Shown in pieces: positions 25,994-36,040 of a stretch of DNA of 64,000 bases (its first letter is position 1; each line of letters begins with the position of its first letter). Under the pieces are notes generated by a model. It saw only the letters and a program-made list of their open reading frames with translations, was not told the origin of the DNA and did no database searches. A program made the position numbers and the translations under genes. This DNA is from Clostridiaceae bacterium Marseille-Q4145 (GTDB lineage Bacteria; Bacillota; Clostridia; Lachnospirales; Lachnospiraceae): NCBI GenBank assembly GCA_018223365.1, contig JAGTTP010000002.1, positions 186,001-250,000 of the forward strand, given 5' to 3'.

Positions 25994-26398
25994 CTAACTT
26001 GTATAATTTTCTAAAAAATTATAGAGTTCTTCTTCATTTCGGAGGTATTTTCCCTTCCGGATTTCCTCTCTCGTTTCTTCCGGCAGCACATCCATAATCA
26101 CATCCGTATATTCATAGATGGTGCGTTCCGGCAGTTGATAAACCGCCACATAATTATTGTGATCCACCAGCACATATTCATAACTTTCTTCTGCTGTTTC
26201 GTTCCTATCTTCTGCTTTCAAAATTACTGTTTTGTCCAATTCCTCTGGGCGAGAGGGTTCCGTCTCTACCAGTTCCACTCCTTTCTGTTCCTTTTGGGGT
26301 ATCGAAGATCTCTGAACAAATAGGAACACCCCTATGAAAATTACCGCTGCTGCCACAGCCGCTACGGCCAGACAAATCCGACATGTTTTCCCAGACAT
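25994..26398 (-). CDS. BofC C-terminal-domain-like single-pass protein
   Basis: 134 aa. One N-terminal membrane segment (residues about 8-30), a charged linker, then a compact domain YVLVDHNNYVAVYQLPERTIYEYTD resembling the BofC C-terminal domain. BofC in Bacillus is a forespore-secreted inhibitor of SpoIVB signalling, but the domain also occurs in uncharacterised clostridial proteins, so the function is not assigned. The start at AAGGAGG-N7-ATG excludes a long in-frame extension that runs into the flippase gene. Confidence 0.7.
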   Translation of the reverse strand: MSGKTCRICLAVAAVAAAVIFIGVFLFVQRSSIPQKEQKGVELVETEPSRPEELDKTVILKAEDRNETAEESYEYVLVDHNNYVAVYQLPERTIYEYTDVIMDVLPEETREEIRKGKYLRNEEELYNFLENYTS

Positions 26399-26463
26399 AG
26401 CAAAACCTCCTTTTTCCATGTAGTATGAACTGGAAAAAAGAGGTTTATACATGCAAATCTTTT

Positions 26464-28125
26464 TTACATCAAATGAAGTTTCTTCGCAAACGATACCAGA
26501 GTTCTTCCTTTGGGAAAACCTAAAAGTTCCTCTTCGCTTAAACCTTTCAAAAGCAAAAGCGCCACGGCATAGATAACAACCGCTGCCATACAGGCTGCCA
26601 GTGTTGCTGCGGCATTGCTCTTCAGCACCAGCATCATTCCTTTGTGAACTCCAAATGCTGCAACACCCATAATGGCAGAAGCAGCTGTCGGAATCAAAAA
26701 GGTACGCACCACTTCCTGATGATACCGCATATACTTTGCAATGGATCTGGAGTTCAACACACACATGAGGAAAGCGAAGAAAATATTCGCCCATACCACT
26801 GCGTGAATATTCATATTAGGACCCATCACCATAAATACCAACAATACTACATGAAGCGTCAGCGAGATCGCCGCATGGATAACCGGAAGGCGCATCTTGT
26901 CCATTCCCTGCAAAATACCATTGGTCAATGTAGACATTCCATATAAAACAACGGAAATGCTTCCTGTCTGCAGCAATAATGCAGACAACTTCAGATGGTC
27001 TTTTGCACCAAATAAAAGCTGCAGAATCGGTTCCGCCAGCACGGAAAGTCCCACTGCACAGGGAATACAAATGATCATAACAAAACGAATGGCGTTTTCC
27101 GTCTTCTTCCGCATTTCTCTCCGGTCTTTTGCCACCCGCGCACGGGTCAATACTGGAATGGTGGAGGATGCCATGGCAGAAGCTACTGCAATGGGAACAT
27201 TGGTCAGCAGCTTGTATTCTCCACTGTAAATACCCCACAATTCGTCGATCTTCATGCTTTCATAATTTTTAAATACCATCAGGTGTTTGAAAATTCCCTG
27301 GTCGATAATACCGCTTAAGTTGTAAACAGCCGTACTCAAAATAACCGGCATAATAGTCAGAAACAGCATATAATAAATATCGGCTGTAGACTCTTCATTT
27401 CCACTGCGGTCTGAAGCCATCTTCCGTTTCATAAAACGACGGTATGCCAGGATCAAAAACACCAACAGGAGCAAACCGCTTAACGCTCCAAGTCCTGTGC
27501 CCAGCGTACTTCCGGCTGCACCATAAGCGTAGGCCGCTGTCTCCGTTCCAAGGAGTGTGTCCAGTTTCTGCCCATAATGGAATAATGCCCATGCAGCTCC
27601 AATACTGACAGCTGCATTGACAACCTGCTCCACAATCTGAGAAACCGCCGTAGGAACCATCGTTCCCAGTCCCTGGAAATAACCACGTAAACACCCCATA
27701 ATGGCTACCACAAGAATCGTCGGTGCCAGCACCTGCAGCGCCAGTCTGCTCTCCGGCGTATTTACCAGCACATCGCTGAAAAAACCTGCCCCAAAGAAAA
27801 TGAGCAGTGCACCGATACCACCTGACACCAGGGCAAACAGAAGCGTACACTTAAAAATCTTATATGCCGCCTTTACCTGTCCAGCTGCCATTCGCGCAGA
27901 CACTAATTTCGATACTGCCAGTGGGAGACTGAAAGAAGAAATCAGCAGCACCATGGAATATACCTCATAGGCTGCTGAATAATAGCTGTTTCCCACCGGA
28001 CCAAGAATTCTTGTCACAGGTATCCGGTACACCATTCCGATGATTCTCACCAGAATGGAAGCTGCAGCCAGAATTCCTCCCTGCACAATATAATTGGATT
28101 TTTTCTTATGATTTCCGGTACTCAT
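26464..28125 (-). CDS. SpoVB/MurJ-type polysaccharide flippase
   Basis: 553 aa MOP-superfamily transporter with about 14 membrane segments. The N-terminal QGGILAAASILVRIIGMVYRIP and the segment GCLRGYFQGLGTMVPTAVSQIVEQ are hallmarks of the SpoVB/RfbX group, which flips lipid-linked glycan precursors. Firmicute genomes carry several paralogues acting in spore cortex or vegetative wall synthesis, and this sequence alone does not tell which. Lies between ybeY and the BofC-like gene, close to other sporulation genes. Confidence 0.88.
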   Translation of the reverse strand: MSTGNHKKKSNYIVQGGILAAASILVRIIGMVYRIPVTRILGPVGNSYYSAAYEVYSMVLLISSFSLPLAVSKLVSARMAAGQVKAAYKIFKCTLLFALVSGGIGALLIFFGAGFFSDVLVNTPESRLALQVLAPTILVVAIMGCLRGYFQGLGTMVPTAVSQIVEQVVNAAVSIGAAWALFHYGQKLDTLLGTETAAYAYGAAGSTLGTGLGALSGLLLLVFLILAYRRFMKRKMASDRSGNEESTADIYYMLFLTIMPVILSTAVYNLSGIIDQGIFKHLMVFKNYESMKIDELWGIYSGEYKLLTNVPIAVASAMASSTIPVLTRARVAKDRREMRKKTENAIRFVMIICIPCAVGLSVLAEPILQLLFGAKDHLKLSALLLQTGSISVVLYGMSTLTNGILQGMDKMRLPVIHAAISLTLHVVLLVFMVMGPNMNIHAVVWANIFFAFLMCVLNSRSIAKYMRYHQEVVRTFLIPTAASAIMGVAAFGVHKGMMLVLKSNAAATLAACMAAVVIYAVALLLLKGLSEEELLGFPKGRTLVSFAKKLHLM

Positions 28126-28140
28126 TTGTTCTTGTATCCT

Positions 28141-28638
28141 CTATCTTGTAATGTTCAGATGCTCCAGCACACGGGACTGTCTGGATTCCATATCGGCCGC
28201 CTCTTCTTCCGTCATATGGTCATAACCCAGCAAGTGTAACATACTGTGAGCAATAAGAAAAGCATATTCTCTTCTCACACCATGTCCATATTTTTCTGCC
28301 TGCTCCTTTACCTTGTCAAGAGAGATCACTATGTCTCCAAGAAGCAGTTCGCCGGAATCCGGATCAAAGCAGTCCACCTCATGTTCTTCTGCCCAGGAAA
28401 AATCAGCTGGAGTCTCATATTCCACCTGCGGAAAAGACAATACATCCGTTGGACGGTCTACTTCCCGGTATTCCCGGTTCATTCTATGAATTTCCTCATC
28501 GGAAGTGAGCAGAAGATTTACCTCTGCCTCATAGGGGCAGCCTTCTTCCTCCAGTACCTGATTGATGACCATCTTTGCAGTTTCTTCATATTCAAGACCT
28601 AGCTCCAGGTCGTACTCTTTTTCCAGATTTAACGTCAT
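28141..28638 (-). CDS. ybeY: Endoribonuclease YbeY
   Basis: 165 aa. Zinc-dependent RNase for 16S rRNA 3' maturation and ribosome quality control. Metal site HSMLHLLGYDHMTEEEAADM gives the H-x3-H-x5-H pattern. RPTDVLSFPQ and GDIVISLD are family motifs. I start at MTLNLEKEYD, which overlaps the end of phoH by 47 bases; 18 additional in-frame codons upstream are basic and unlike the family. Confidence 0.95.
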   Translation of the reverse strand: MTLNLEKEYDLELGLEYEETAKMVINQVLEEEGCPYEAEVNLLLTSDEEIHRMNREYREVDRPTDVLSFPQVEYETPADFSWAEEHEVDCFDPDSGELLLGDIVISLDKVKEQAEKYGHGVRREYAFLIAHSMLHLLGYDHMTEEEAADMESRQSRVLEHLNITR

Positions 28639-29626
28639 GATTCTCTTTGTAGCTCTCCTTTCTTTTTGCTGTTTTCTTCTCATATTCCTCATAGGCGGTA
28701 ACGATCTTCTGTACCAGCGGATGACGTACTACATCGCGACTGGTCAATCTGCAGAAACTGATGCCTTCGACTTTTCCCAACACCTTCTCGGCCACTTCCA
28801 GACCAGATTTTACATCCGGGGCCAGGTCTTTCTGGGTCTCATCTCCGGTGATAACTACCTTGGAACCAAATCCCACACGGGTTAAAAACATCTTCATCTG
28901 TGCCTGGGTCGTATTCTGTGCTTCGTCCAGAATGATAAAAGCATTGTCCAAAGTACGTCCTCTCATATAAGCCAGCGGTGCTACTTCGATGAGTCCTTTT
29001 TCCATATTCTTTTGAAAACTTTCTGCACCCATAATCTGATAAAGTGCATCATAAAGCGGACGAAGGTATGGGTCTACCTTGCTCTGTAAATCGCCAGGAA
29101 GAAATCCCAGTTTCTCTCCTGCCTCAATAGCCGGGCGGGTTAGAATGATCCGCTCCACTTCGTTTGCTTTAAATGCGGTGATTGCCATGGCCATCGCAAG
29201 ATACGTCTTACCGGTTCCTGCAGGTCCGATACCAAAAGTAATCATATCCTTTCGGATGGCATCCACATAATTTTTCTGTCCCAGTGTCTTTGGTTTGATA
29301 GATTTTCCGCTGATGGTATGACAGATCATGTCATTGTCAATATCCAGAAGCGCCCCTGATTTTTCTTCCATAGCCAGGGATAATGCATAATCCACGTTCT
29401 GCTCAGTGATCTGGTTTCCTCTTCTGGAAAGTTCCAAAAGCTCATTCAATACTTTTTCTGCCTGGCTCACCTGGACTTCATTTCCAATCAGCTTTACACC
29501 GCCATCTCTTGATACTACGGTTGCACCGGTAGTACGTTCTATTTTCTTCACATAAGCGTCAAACTGTCCGTACACATTCTGTGCATGCTCAGACGGAATG
29601 TCTAAAAGATTGTCCTGTAATGTCAC
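28592..29626 (-). CDS. phoH: PhoH-family ATPase
   Basis: 344 aa. N-terminal KH-like region (residues about 20-70), then the PhoH ATPase domain with Walker A GPAGTGKTYLAMAMA, IILTRPAIEAGEKLGFLPGD and Walker B FIILDEAQNTTQAQMKMF. The family is linked to RNA metabolism and sits beside ybeY and the yqfCD pair throughout Firmicutes, as here. Confidence 0.94.
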   Translation of the reverse strand: MTLQDNLLDIPSEHAQNVYGQFDAYVKKIERTTGATVVSRDGGVKLIGNEVQVSQAEKVLNELLELSRRGNQITEQNVDYALSLAMEEKSGALLDIDNDMICHTISGKSIKPKTLGQKNYVDAIRKDMITFGIGPAGTGKTYLAMAMAITAFKANEVERIILTRPAIEAGEKLGFLPGDLQSKVDPYLRPLYDALYQIMGAESFQKNMEKGLIEVAPLAYMRGRTLDNAFIILDEAQNTTQAQMKMFLTRVGFGSKVVITGDETQKDLAPDVKSGLEVAEKVLGKVEGISFCRLTSRDVVRHPLVQKIVTAYEEYEKKTAKRKESYKENHDVKSGKRVRPGARS

Positions 29627-30868
29627 TTATACTCTGTTCCCTTCTTCTTCCTGATCATTCTGCTTCTGCAGAACAATCTCCGGGATTTCTTCCCGCACAG
29701 ATTCCTCCTCTGTCACATAGGTGCCGGAGGCTGTACAGTTTTTCCCATTTATCTCTATCATAACATGATTTTCTATAATTTGAAGTCCTTTTATACGTAA
29801 TTTTTCAAAAAAGAGCGAAAGCTCTTCCTGTGCCTTTGCTTCCGCCTCTGCTTTCGTATAAACCCTTTCTTCCTTCTGATATTCCCTGATGACGTTTTTT
29901 CCAATAGTCACAGGTAAATAAAAATTTTCCGTCGCTTTCAGCTGTATCTCGCTGGTCAGCACTTCTTCCTGTACAAAACTGCATTTTTGTTTTCCGAAAT
30001 TCAGCCGCCAATTTCCCAGAATCAGATACCAGGACACATGCTTCTGTCCGGTATAATTTTTTTCCTCGTATTCCATGGAAAAGGATCTTGTATAATGTTC
30101 CGTCCTCTGCAGCACTATATCCGCATCTGCATGTACATAATAAGTATTCGAAATTTCACCATTGTCATCGGGAATTTCCACTAGGCTGGCTACCAGAAGC
30201 TGCCCCTCTTCTACTTCCATGCCCTCCTCCACGGCAGGCGTTCCGCTCCGCACAATCATAGAAACAATTGTGCCGGATTTTTCAGCTACCAGATTCACCG
30301 GTTCCTGCGCTTTTGGCTCATCCACTTTCACATCTTCATTTTCTTTTATGTGAACAATGAGCCGGGTTCCCTTTATCTCCGCGGACACCCAGGTAATCTC
30401 CGGGAAGTGTTTTCTCAATTTTTCTTCAATCTGTTCTCCATGCACCTGTCGCTTTGCCATGCCATGAACCACCTGTTCCTGCTCCAGATAAGAAAGAATC
30501 GTTTGCTCGCTCAACAGTTCATTTCCTTCAACATGAATATTCCAGATAAAGAGAGACATGCCATAGAGAAGTCCTGCTGCTGCCAGAGCTCCCATGGCAA
30601 ACAGCTTCCTTCTCCGATATCGGTGCAGGATAAAAGGAAGGCCGTGTCTTTCCAGAATCACGACCTTTGTCTTTGTCTTTCTCACCAGTGGACGCAGCTT
30701 TCTGAAACCACTGATGCTGATACACATTTCATATTCAGTTTTCCGATTTCGAAGCTCCCACAGCACAATTCCATGCCTTCCGCAGAGATTCAGAAACCGT
30801 TCCGGCGAATATCCGGTCACCCGAATGATCAAATAACCTTTTATAAATTTCAGGATGTCTGTCAGCAA
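29627..30868 (-). CDS. yqfD: Sporulation protein YqfD
   Basis: 413 aa. One membrane segment at about 88-110, N-terminal basic cytosolic part and a large extracytoplasmic domain. The arrangement yqfC-yqfD-phoH-ybeY and the opening LKFIKGYLIIRVTGYSPERFLNLC identify it. YqfD is a sigma-E regulon protein in Bacillus, required for normal sporulation. Overlaps the end of yqfC by seven bases. Confidence 0.93.
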   Translation of the reverse strand: MLTDILKFIKGYLIIRVTGYSPERFLNLCGRHGIVLWELRNRKTEYEMCISISGFRKLRPLVRKTKTKVVILERHGLPFILHRYRRRKLFAMGALAAAGLLYGMSLFIWNIHVEGNELLSEQTILSYLEQEQVVHGMAKRQVHGEQIEEKLRKHFPEITWVSAEIKGTRLIVHIKENEDVKVDEPKAQEPVNLVAEKSGTIVSMIVRSGTPAVEEGMEVEEGQLLVASLVEIPDDNGEISNTYYVHADADIVLQRTEHYTRSFSMEYEEKNYTGQKHVSWYLILGNWRLNFGKQKCSFVQEEVLTSEIQLKATENFYLPVTIGKNVIREYQKEERVYTKAEAEAKAQEELSLFFEKLRIKGLQIIENHVMIEINGKNCTASGTYVTEEESVREEIPEIVLQKQNDQEEEGNRV

Positions 30869-31122
30869 TATTGAATTTCCCCTATCTGTCCTGATATCTT
30901 CATTTCGTCTTCTGTATAATAGTCAATATGAAGATGTTCTCCACAGAAGGTCATCTGACAGGTCTTTGTCTGAAGACGGATCCGCTGCTCCGTGTATTCA
31001 ATAATCCCCCGATAATTTTCCACATAGGCTTCACTCCGGCCGGTCACGGTCAGTACGGCTGCCCCCATGACCAGGTCCTTCGGTAATCCGAACCGGTCCG
31101 TAATCTTTTCCCGTAATCCCAT
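30862..31122 (-). CDS. yqfC: Sporulation protein YqfC
   Basis: 86 aa YabP/YqfC-family protein (FGLPKDLVMGAAVLTVTGRSE). Transcribed with yqfD. The region just upstream has TATATAAT and a CATATATA preceded about 13 bases earlier by ACATAACT, which could be a sigma-E promoter, but the match is weak. Confidence 0.92.
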   Translation of the reverse strand: MGLREKITDRFGLPKDLVMGAAVLTVTGRSEAYVENYRGIIEYTEQRIRLQTKTCQMTFCGEHLHIDYYTEDEMKISGQIGEIQYC

Positions 31123-31320
31123 GACTACTCCGCTTCCGGCTGTTTGATTATATATATGCAGCCCGTCATGGAGTTATGTCGTTTTCAAGGTTTAGTTTTC
31201 GCGGCGCACCTTCGATGCCGTTTGGACCTATTTTCAGAGTTTACGGGCAGTATAGCCACAGAAGTTTCCATCACACCCAACTTGCTTTTTTTCTGTGGGT
31301 ACCAGAGAGAACAGGTGGTG

Positions 31321-32718
31321 CTATATGTCCAAACAACTCCGGGCCGGCATCATACCTTCTACAATATGCCTTGCAACATAGACACCACTGGCTGACGCAT
31401 GTGACAGAGAATGTGTAACTCCACTGCCATCTCCTATCACATAGAGTCCTTTGTGGATCGTTTCCAGATTCTTATCAATATCCACTTCCATATTGTAAAA
31501 TTTAACTTCAACCCCATACAAAAGGGTATCATCATTTGCTGTGCCAGGAGCTATTTTATCCAAAGCATATATCATCTCTATAATTCCGTCCAGAATCCTT
31601 TTAGGAAGAACTAAACTCAAATCTCCCGGTGTTGCAGCAAGCGTCGGCTGAACCGAACTCTCTTCAATACGTTTTTCATTGCTTCTTCTTCCTCTGGTCA
31701 GATCTCCAAATCTTTGTACAATGACACCGCCCCCCAGCATATTAGATAATCTGGCAATGCTTTCTCCATAACCATTACTATCTTTAAACGGTTCTGAAAA
31801 ATGTTTTGATACAAGCAATGCAAAATTCGTATTTTCAGTTTGCTTTTCTTCATCTTCATAACTGTGCCCATTGACGGTTACGATTCCTTTTGTATTTTCA
31901 TTTACCACAATACCATGTGGATTCATACAAAAAGTTCTGACATTATCTTCAAACTTTTCTGTACGATATACAATCTTACTTTCATATAACTCATCTGTCA
32001 GGTGGGAAAAGATTTCTGCCGGGAGTTCCACGCGCACGCCAATATCTACCCTGTTGGATTTTGTAGGGATCTTTAATTCCCTGCACACTTTTTCCATCCA
32101 TGCACTTCCGCTTCTTCCAACTGAGACAATGCAATTCTGACATTCGTCCGTTCTATTTTCACAATAAATACGATAACCATGATCAATTGGTTCTATTTTC
32201 TCCACTTCCTGGTGAAAAAAGAAATCTACTTTTCCTTTTAATTCTTCATACAGATTTTGTAACACAATATAATTAATATCTGTTCCAAGATGACGAACTG
32301 ATGCATTCAGTAAATTCAATTTGTTTTGCATACACAGTTTTCGAAATCTGCTTCCAGCCGTAGAATACATATGCGTATGCTCACCCCCATGAGAGGTATT
32401 GATTTCATCCACATACTCCATCAGTTCAATTGCTTTCTTTTTTCCGATATATTCATATAATGTTCCGCCAAAGTCATTTGTAATATTATATTTTCCATCA
32501 GAAAATGCTCCAGCACCTCCAAAACCACTCATTATGGCACATGTTTTACATTTAATGCAGGATTTTATTTTATCTCCATCTATTGGGCAATGTCTCTTTT
32601 CCAATGGATTACCCAGTTCAAAGACACCAATTTTAAGATTTTTGTTTTCTTTAACCAGCTCATATGCTGAAAAGATTCCGCCTGGTCCGGCGCCTACAAT
32701 AATAACGTCATATTTCAT
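31321..32718 (-). CDS. FAD-dependent dehydrogenase (COG2509 type)
   Basis: 465 aa. N-terminal dinucleotide-binding motif DVIIVGAGPGGIFSAYEL and C-terminal FAD motif GLYVIGDGSGVTHSL. A Cys-rich stretch CIKCKTCAIMSGFGGAGAFSDGKYN near residue 55 is typical of this uncharacterised dehydrogenase family. Substrate unknown. A terminator-like hairpin at 32740-32768 separates it from the upstream permease, so it may depend on read-through. The 198 bases downstream (31123-31320) contain no gene I can support. Base composition is more AT-rich than the genes left of it. Confidence 0.85.
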   Translation of the reverse strand: MKYDVIIVGAGPGGIFSAYELVKENKNLKIGVFELGNPLEKRHCPIDGDKIKSCIKCKTCAIMSGFGGAGAFSDGKYNITNDFGGTLYEYIGKKKAIELMEYVDEINTSHGGEHTHMYSTAGSRFRKLCMQNKLNLLNASVRHLGTDINYIVLQNLYEELKGKVDFFFHQEVEKIEPIDHGYRIYCENRTDECQNCIVSVGRSGSAWMEKVCRELKIPTKSNRVDIGVRVELPAEIFSHLTDELYESKIVYRTEKFEDNVRTFCMNPHGIVVNENTKGIVTVNGHSYEDEEKQTENTNFALLVSKHFSEPFKDSNGYGESIARLSNMLGGGVIVQRFGDLTRGRRSNEKRIEESSVQPTLAATPGDLSLVLPKRILDGIIEMIYALDKIAPGTANDDTLLYGVEVKFYNMEVDIDKNLETIHKGLYVIGDGSGVTHSLSHASASGVYVARHIVEGMMPARSCLDI

Positions 32719-32739
32719 ATTTTCCCTTTCCCAGAGCAG

Positions 32740-32768
32740 AAAAAGGAAGAAACATCTTTATTTCTTCC
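32740..32768 (-). terminator. Terminator between the NCS2 permease and FAD gene
   Basis: Perfect 8-bp stem GGAAGAAA / TTTCTTCC with an eight-base loop, followed by five T residues on the minus strand. Confidence 0.7.
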
Positions 32769-32779
32769 CTTCTCTTTCA

Positions 32780-34153
32780 TTAGATCAAAATATATTTCAA
32801 AAGTAAAATGCATGCCAATACATACATCAGGATTGTGATTTTCTTATCCTTGGCCTTTCCGCAAACAACATTGATAATTACATAAGAAATAATTCCCATT
32901 GCAATTCCCTCTGAAATACTGTACATGAAAGGCATTGCAATGATCGCAATTAAGCTTGGGATGGTCTCTGTCATGTCATCAAAATCCAGTTCACGAACAG
33001 ATGCCATCATTAAAAATCCAACAATAATCAGCGCCGGTGCTGTCGCAAAAGAAGGAATTGCAAGAAATATCGGTGACAAGATTAACGCCGCAAGGAATAA
33101 AATTCCTGTCGTGATGGAAGTGAGTCCAGTTCGTCCACCTTCTTCCACACCTGCTGCACTTTCAATAAAGGTTGTCGTTGTCGATGTTCCAAGCACCGCA
33201 CCGACTGTAGTTGCAATTGCATCGGCCAGAAGTGCTCCCTTTATATTTGGAAGTTTACCTTCCTCATCCAGCAGATCTGCTCTTTTTGCAATCGCAATCA
33301 ATGCCCCCAATGTATCAAACAAATCCACAAAGAGAAATGCTGCCATGATTACAATAAAGTTAAAATTCAGAATCTGTGAAAAGTCCATCTGCATGAAAGT
33401 CGGCTTCAAACTGGGAATTGTAATTCCTGCGGAGAAATCCGGAAGCAGGTTTGCTGCCCCATCTCCCACCTGATAAAGTCCGGTAAGCTGGCAAATAACT
33501 CCCAGTCCCCATGTACAGAGGATCCCCCATAAAATATTTCCTCTTACTTTTTTAACCACAAGAACAGAGGTAATTAAGACACCAACAATAGCAAGCACGA
33601 CTGTAATTCCTTCTGTGTGAAACGTACCCTGTTCTAGCGAATCTTTAAATGAGTAAAATTTTACCAGAGTACTTGCGTCCACCACTATCTTTGCATTTTG
33701 CAAACCGATAAAAGCAATATATAATCCCACTCCAACAGAAACTGCCGTCTTTAAATTATGCGGAATTGCGTTAAAAATCGCCTCTCGTACATTTACCAGT
33801 GACAGAATAATAAACAAAATACCTTCGATTAACACAGCTGCCAGCGCAGTCTGCCAGGTATAACCCATTCCGAGAACTACGGTGTATACAAAGTAAGCAT
33901 TTAATCCCATACCCGGTGCTAAAGCCACCGGATAATTAGAGAGAATAGCCATCACACAAGTTCCGACAAAACCTGCAAGTGCTGTTGCTGTGAATACTGC
34001 TCCTTTATCCATCCCTGCCTGAGACAGCAGAGATGGATTTACCGCAAGAATATAGGACATCGTCATAAATGTCGTAATACCTGCAATAACTTCTGTTTTG
34101 ATGTTTGTATGGTGCTCTTTTAAGTGAAATATCTTATCTAATGCTGCTTCCAT
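32780..34153 (-). CDS. NCS2-family purine-type permease
   Basis: 457 aa with about 12 to 14 membrane segments. Shows the NCS2 AzgA/PbuG-branch features: ITTFMTMSYILAVNP near the N-terminus, ALAPGMGLNAYFVYTVV and the central motif FLFVDLFDTLGALIAIAKRADLLDEEG, followed by GTSTTTTFIESAAGVEEGGRTGLT. This branch carries adenine, guanine or hypoxanthine with protons. Which purine is not readable. Ends one base before the MFS gene begins upstream, so they form one unit. Confidence 0.93.
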   Translation of the reverse strand: MEAALDKIFHLKEHHTNIKTEVIAGITTFMTMSYILAVNPSLLSQAGMDKGAVFTATALAGFVGTCVMAILSNYPVALAPGMGLNAYFVYTVVLGMGYTWQTALAAVLIEGILFIILSLVNVREAIFNAIPHNLKTAVSVGVGLYIAFIGLQNAKIVVDASTLVKFYSFKDSLEQGTFHTEGITVVLAIVGVLITSVLVVKKVRGNILWGILCTWGLGVICQLTGLYQVGDGAANLLPDFSAGITIPSLKPTFMQMDFSQILNFNFIVIMAAFLFVDLFDTLGALIAIAKRADLLDEEGKLPNIKGALLADAIATTVGAVLGTSTTTTFIESAAGVEEGGRTGLTSITTGILFLAALILSPIFLAIPSFATAPALIIVGFLMMASVRELDFDDMTETIPSLIAIIAMPFMYSISEGIAMGIISYVIINVVCGKAKDKKITILMYVLACILLLKYILI

Positions 34154-35359
34154 TTATTTCTCTCTTTCAAAGTGTCCTATTGGTATTAAGATTCCTATTA
34201 CAAATAGTGCAATTGCTGCAATGTAAATAGAGATTCTCATTTCTACAAAATCAGCTATAAATCCAAGCATATATGGGAACAATGCACTTCCCAGTGCAAA
34301 TGCAACTCCTACAAAGGAACTTGCGCTTCCGGAATTCTTCGGGAACAAAGAACAGCCGATCATGATAAATAATGGGAATAATGCACCTGTCAGAATTCCA
34401 AGTCCTGCAACACCTACCTGCCACATAATCTCCTGTCCGGAGAAAATCGCCAGGGCAAACAGAATGCTTCCAAGAATGGAACTCACCATAATAAATTTTG
34501 CCTCATTGAATCTTTTAAAAATGGCTGTATAAAGAATTCTTCCTCCGAGAACACCCGTCCAATACAATGAGATGATACTTCCCATGAACATCTCTGACAT
34601 TTGCAAATCCTTTGTAAGATATGTCGGAAGCCACATCATAATCGTTGTCTGATGACCTGTATACAAGAATGCCATAATCAAAACCAGAATATACTTATGA
34701 TTTTTCAGCATATTGCCAAGTGCCGCCAAAGAATAGGTGTTTTCTGCTGGTTCTGTGCTGTCTGTATGTACAGAAACATTATCCGGTTCAGATAACACAA
34801 ACTTTGAAACGAGGAATAAAATTGCAAATACTCCACTTCCAAGACCAATGATAAGGAAACGGCTGGTCCATACGTAATTTGCCAGTCTGGATGACAGCTG
34901 TGATGCAACTGTCGATCCGATACTGTAAAAAGCCAGAAGGAAGGTAACATATCCGCCCTGTTTTTTCTCTTCCACAATATCGCAAGTGTATCCGGATGTC
35001 AGGATGTTTAATATCTGCGTAGACATTCCAAGAGCAAACAAAATCACCAAAAGGAAAATGTACGGTGGTACAATTCCGATCAGACACAGACCTGCGCTCA
35101 TTACAATTGCTGATGCGATAATAATGTTGCTCTTTTTCGTTCTGTCTGAGAAAAAGGCTCCTAACAGCAGGGAAGCAAAGCCACCAATCTGAAAGAGGAA
35201 GTTAATATTACCTGCCTGTGAATAGTTCAACCCATAGTGTTCAATGATATCTGGTGTCAAATTTCCAATAAATGTCGTAGTAACCGCCAGACCGATCATA
35301 AAGATCAGCATAAACACATAGAACACATGCATTCTTATCTTATTGCTAACCTTATTCAT
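34154..35359 (-). CDS. Major facilitator superfamily transporter
   Basis: 401 aa with 12 predicted membrane segments and the MFS loop motif GAFFSDRTKKSN between helices 2 and 3. The central loop (about 195-215) is short and acidic. I do not recognise a substrate-specific subfamily. Together with an NCS2 permease under a LacI-type regulator, uptake of a nucleoside, purine or sugar-like nutrient is plausible. Confidence 0.85.
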   Translation of the reverse strand: MNKVSNKIRMHVFYVFMLIFMIGLAVTTTFIGNLTPDIIEHYGLNYSQAGNINFLFQIGGFASLLLGAFFSDRTKKSNIIIASAIVMSAGLCLIGIVPPYIFLLVILFALGMSTQILNILTSGYTCDIVEEKKQGGYVTFLLAFYSIGSTVASQLSSRLANYVWTSRFLIIGLGSGVFAILFLVSKFVLSEPDNVSVHTDSTEPAENTYSLAALGNMLKNHKYILVLIMAFLYTGHQTTIMMWLPTYLTKDLQMSEMFMGSIISLYWTGVLGGRILYTAIFKRFNEAKFIMVSSILGSILFALAIFSGQEIMWQVGVAGLGILTGALFPLFIMIGCSLFPKNSGSASSFVGVAFALGSALFPYMLGFIADFVEMRISIYIAAIALFVIGILIPIGHFEREK

Positions 35360-35391
35360 ATCATCATTTCTCCCGTTTCTGTATTTCTATA

Positions 35392-36021
35392 CTAGTACTG
35401 CCATACGTTGTAAGCAAACGGCTGTGTTTTTGGTTCTCCAGTCATTTTATCTTTTTCTTCTTTGCAGAATTTAACGTAATCTGCTTTAATTTTCTTAAAT
35501 TCTTCGTTCTCAAGCTCCGGTGTTACAACGCTTGCGTCTTCCAAAAAATGAATAACATCGCGTCCCATTTCACGTCCCTTCTGCGTGTGCATATCATATG
35601 CATAATCCGGAACTTCAAATATCTTTCCATGCTCAAATTCCGTCATAATTCTACATTTGATATGGTCGGAAGAACGCTCTTTTTTGCATCTACACAGATA
35701 TCTAATTGCCTGAATAAAAAATAGGGATCGATCTCCATCTGCATATAAAAATTCTTTGCGAATCTGATTCAGCGTGTATACATAGCGGCATGCTTCTGTA
35801 TCACCAAATCCAATATCTTCTACACTGATTGCCATCAGTCTTCTCCATAGTTTATCTTCAAACTGTGGGCTGGTAATATACATTTCATATGCTGCTCTAA
35901 TTGCATTTTCTTCTTTTCCTTTACGGATTGACTTCTGAAGCATAGATACAATTTCATCTCCATGAAATCCATTTCTTGTTGTGATGTTTGCCCACGGATC
36001 ATATGACATAAATTCGCTCAT
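35392..36021 (-). CDS. Stand-alone RarA/MgsA C-terminal-like protein
   Basis: 209 aa. The helical part WANITTRNGFHGDEIVSMLQ, followed by RRLMAISVEDIGFGD, resembles the clamp-loader-like C-terminal domain of the RarA/MgsA replication-recombination ATPase. There is no P-loop or AAA module, so it cannot be a full RarA. The later EVPDYAYDMHTQKGREMGRD is also conserved in such proteins from memory. The start at MSEFMSYDPW has an AGAGGA site; an in-frame extension upstream is discarded. It is the first gene of the LacI-linked transport operon, an odd setting. Function unknown. Confidence 0.6.
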   Translation of the reverse strand: MSEFMSYDPWANITTRNGFHGDEIVSMLQKSIRKGKEENAIRAAYEMYITSPQFEDKLWRRLMAISVEDIGFGDTEACRYVYTLNQIRKEFLYADGDRSLFFIQAIRYLCRCKKERSSDHIKCRIMTEFEHGKIFEVPDYAYDMHTQKGREMGRDVIHFLEDASVVTPELENEEFKKIKADYVKFCKEEKDKMTGEPKTQPFAYNVWQY

Positions 36022-36040
36022 TTTTGTTTCCTCTCTTTTC

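Noticed and set aside
31123..31320. Small gene or RNA between yqfC and the FAD gene
   Set aside because: Short frames here have no ribosome binding site or family likeness. I only see a CCACAGAA/TTCTGTGG inverted repeat with a long loop and a possible weak sigma-E promoter for yqfC.
35392..36021. Full RarA/MgsA recombination ATPase, truncated
   Set aside because: No trace of a Walker motif in any frame upstream; the promoter and operators lie where the ATPase part would be. It is better seen as a stand-alone domain protein.
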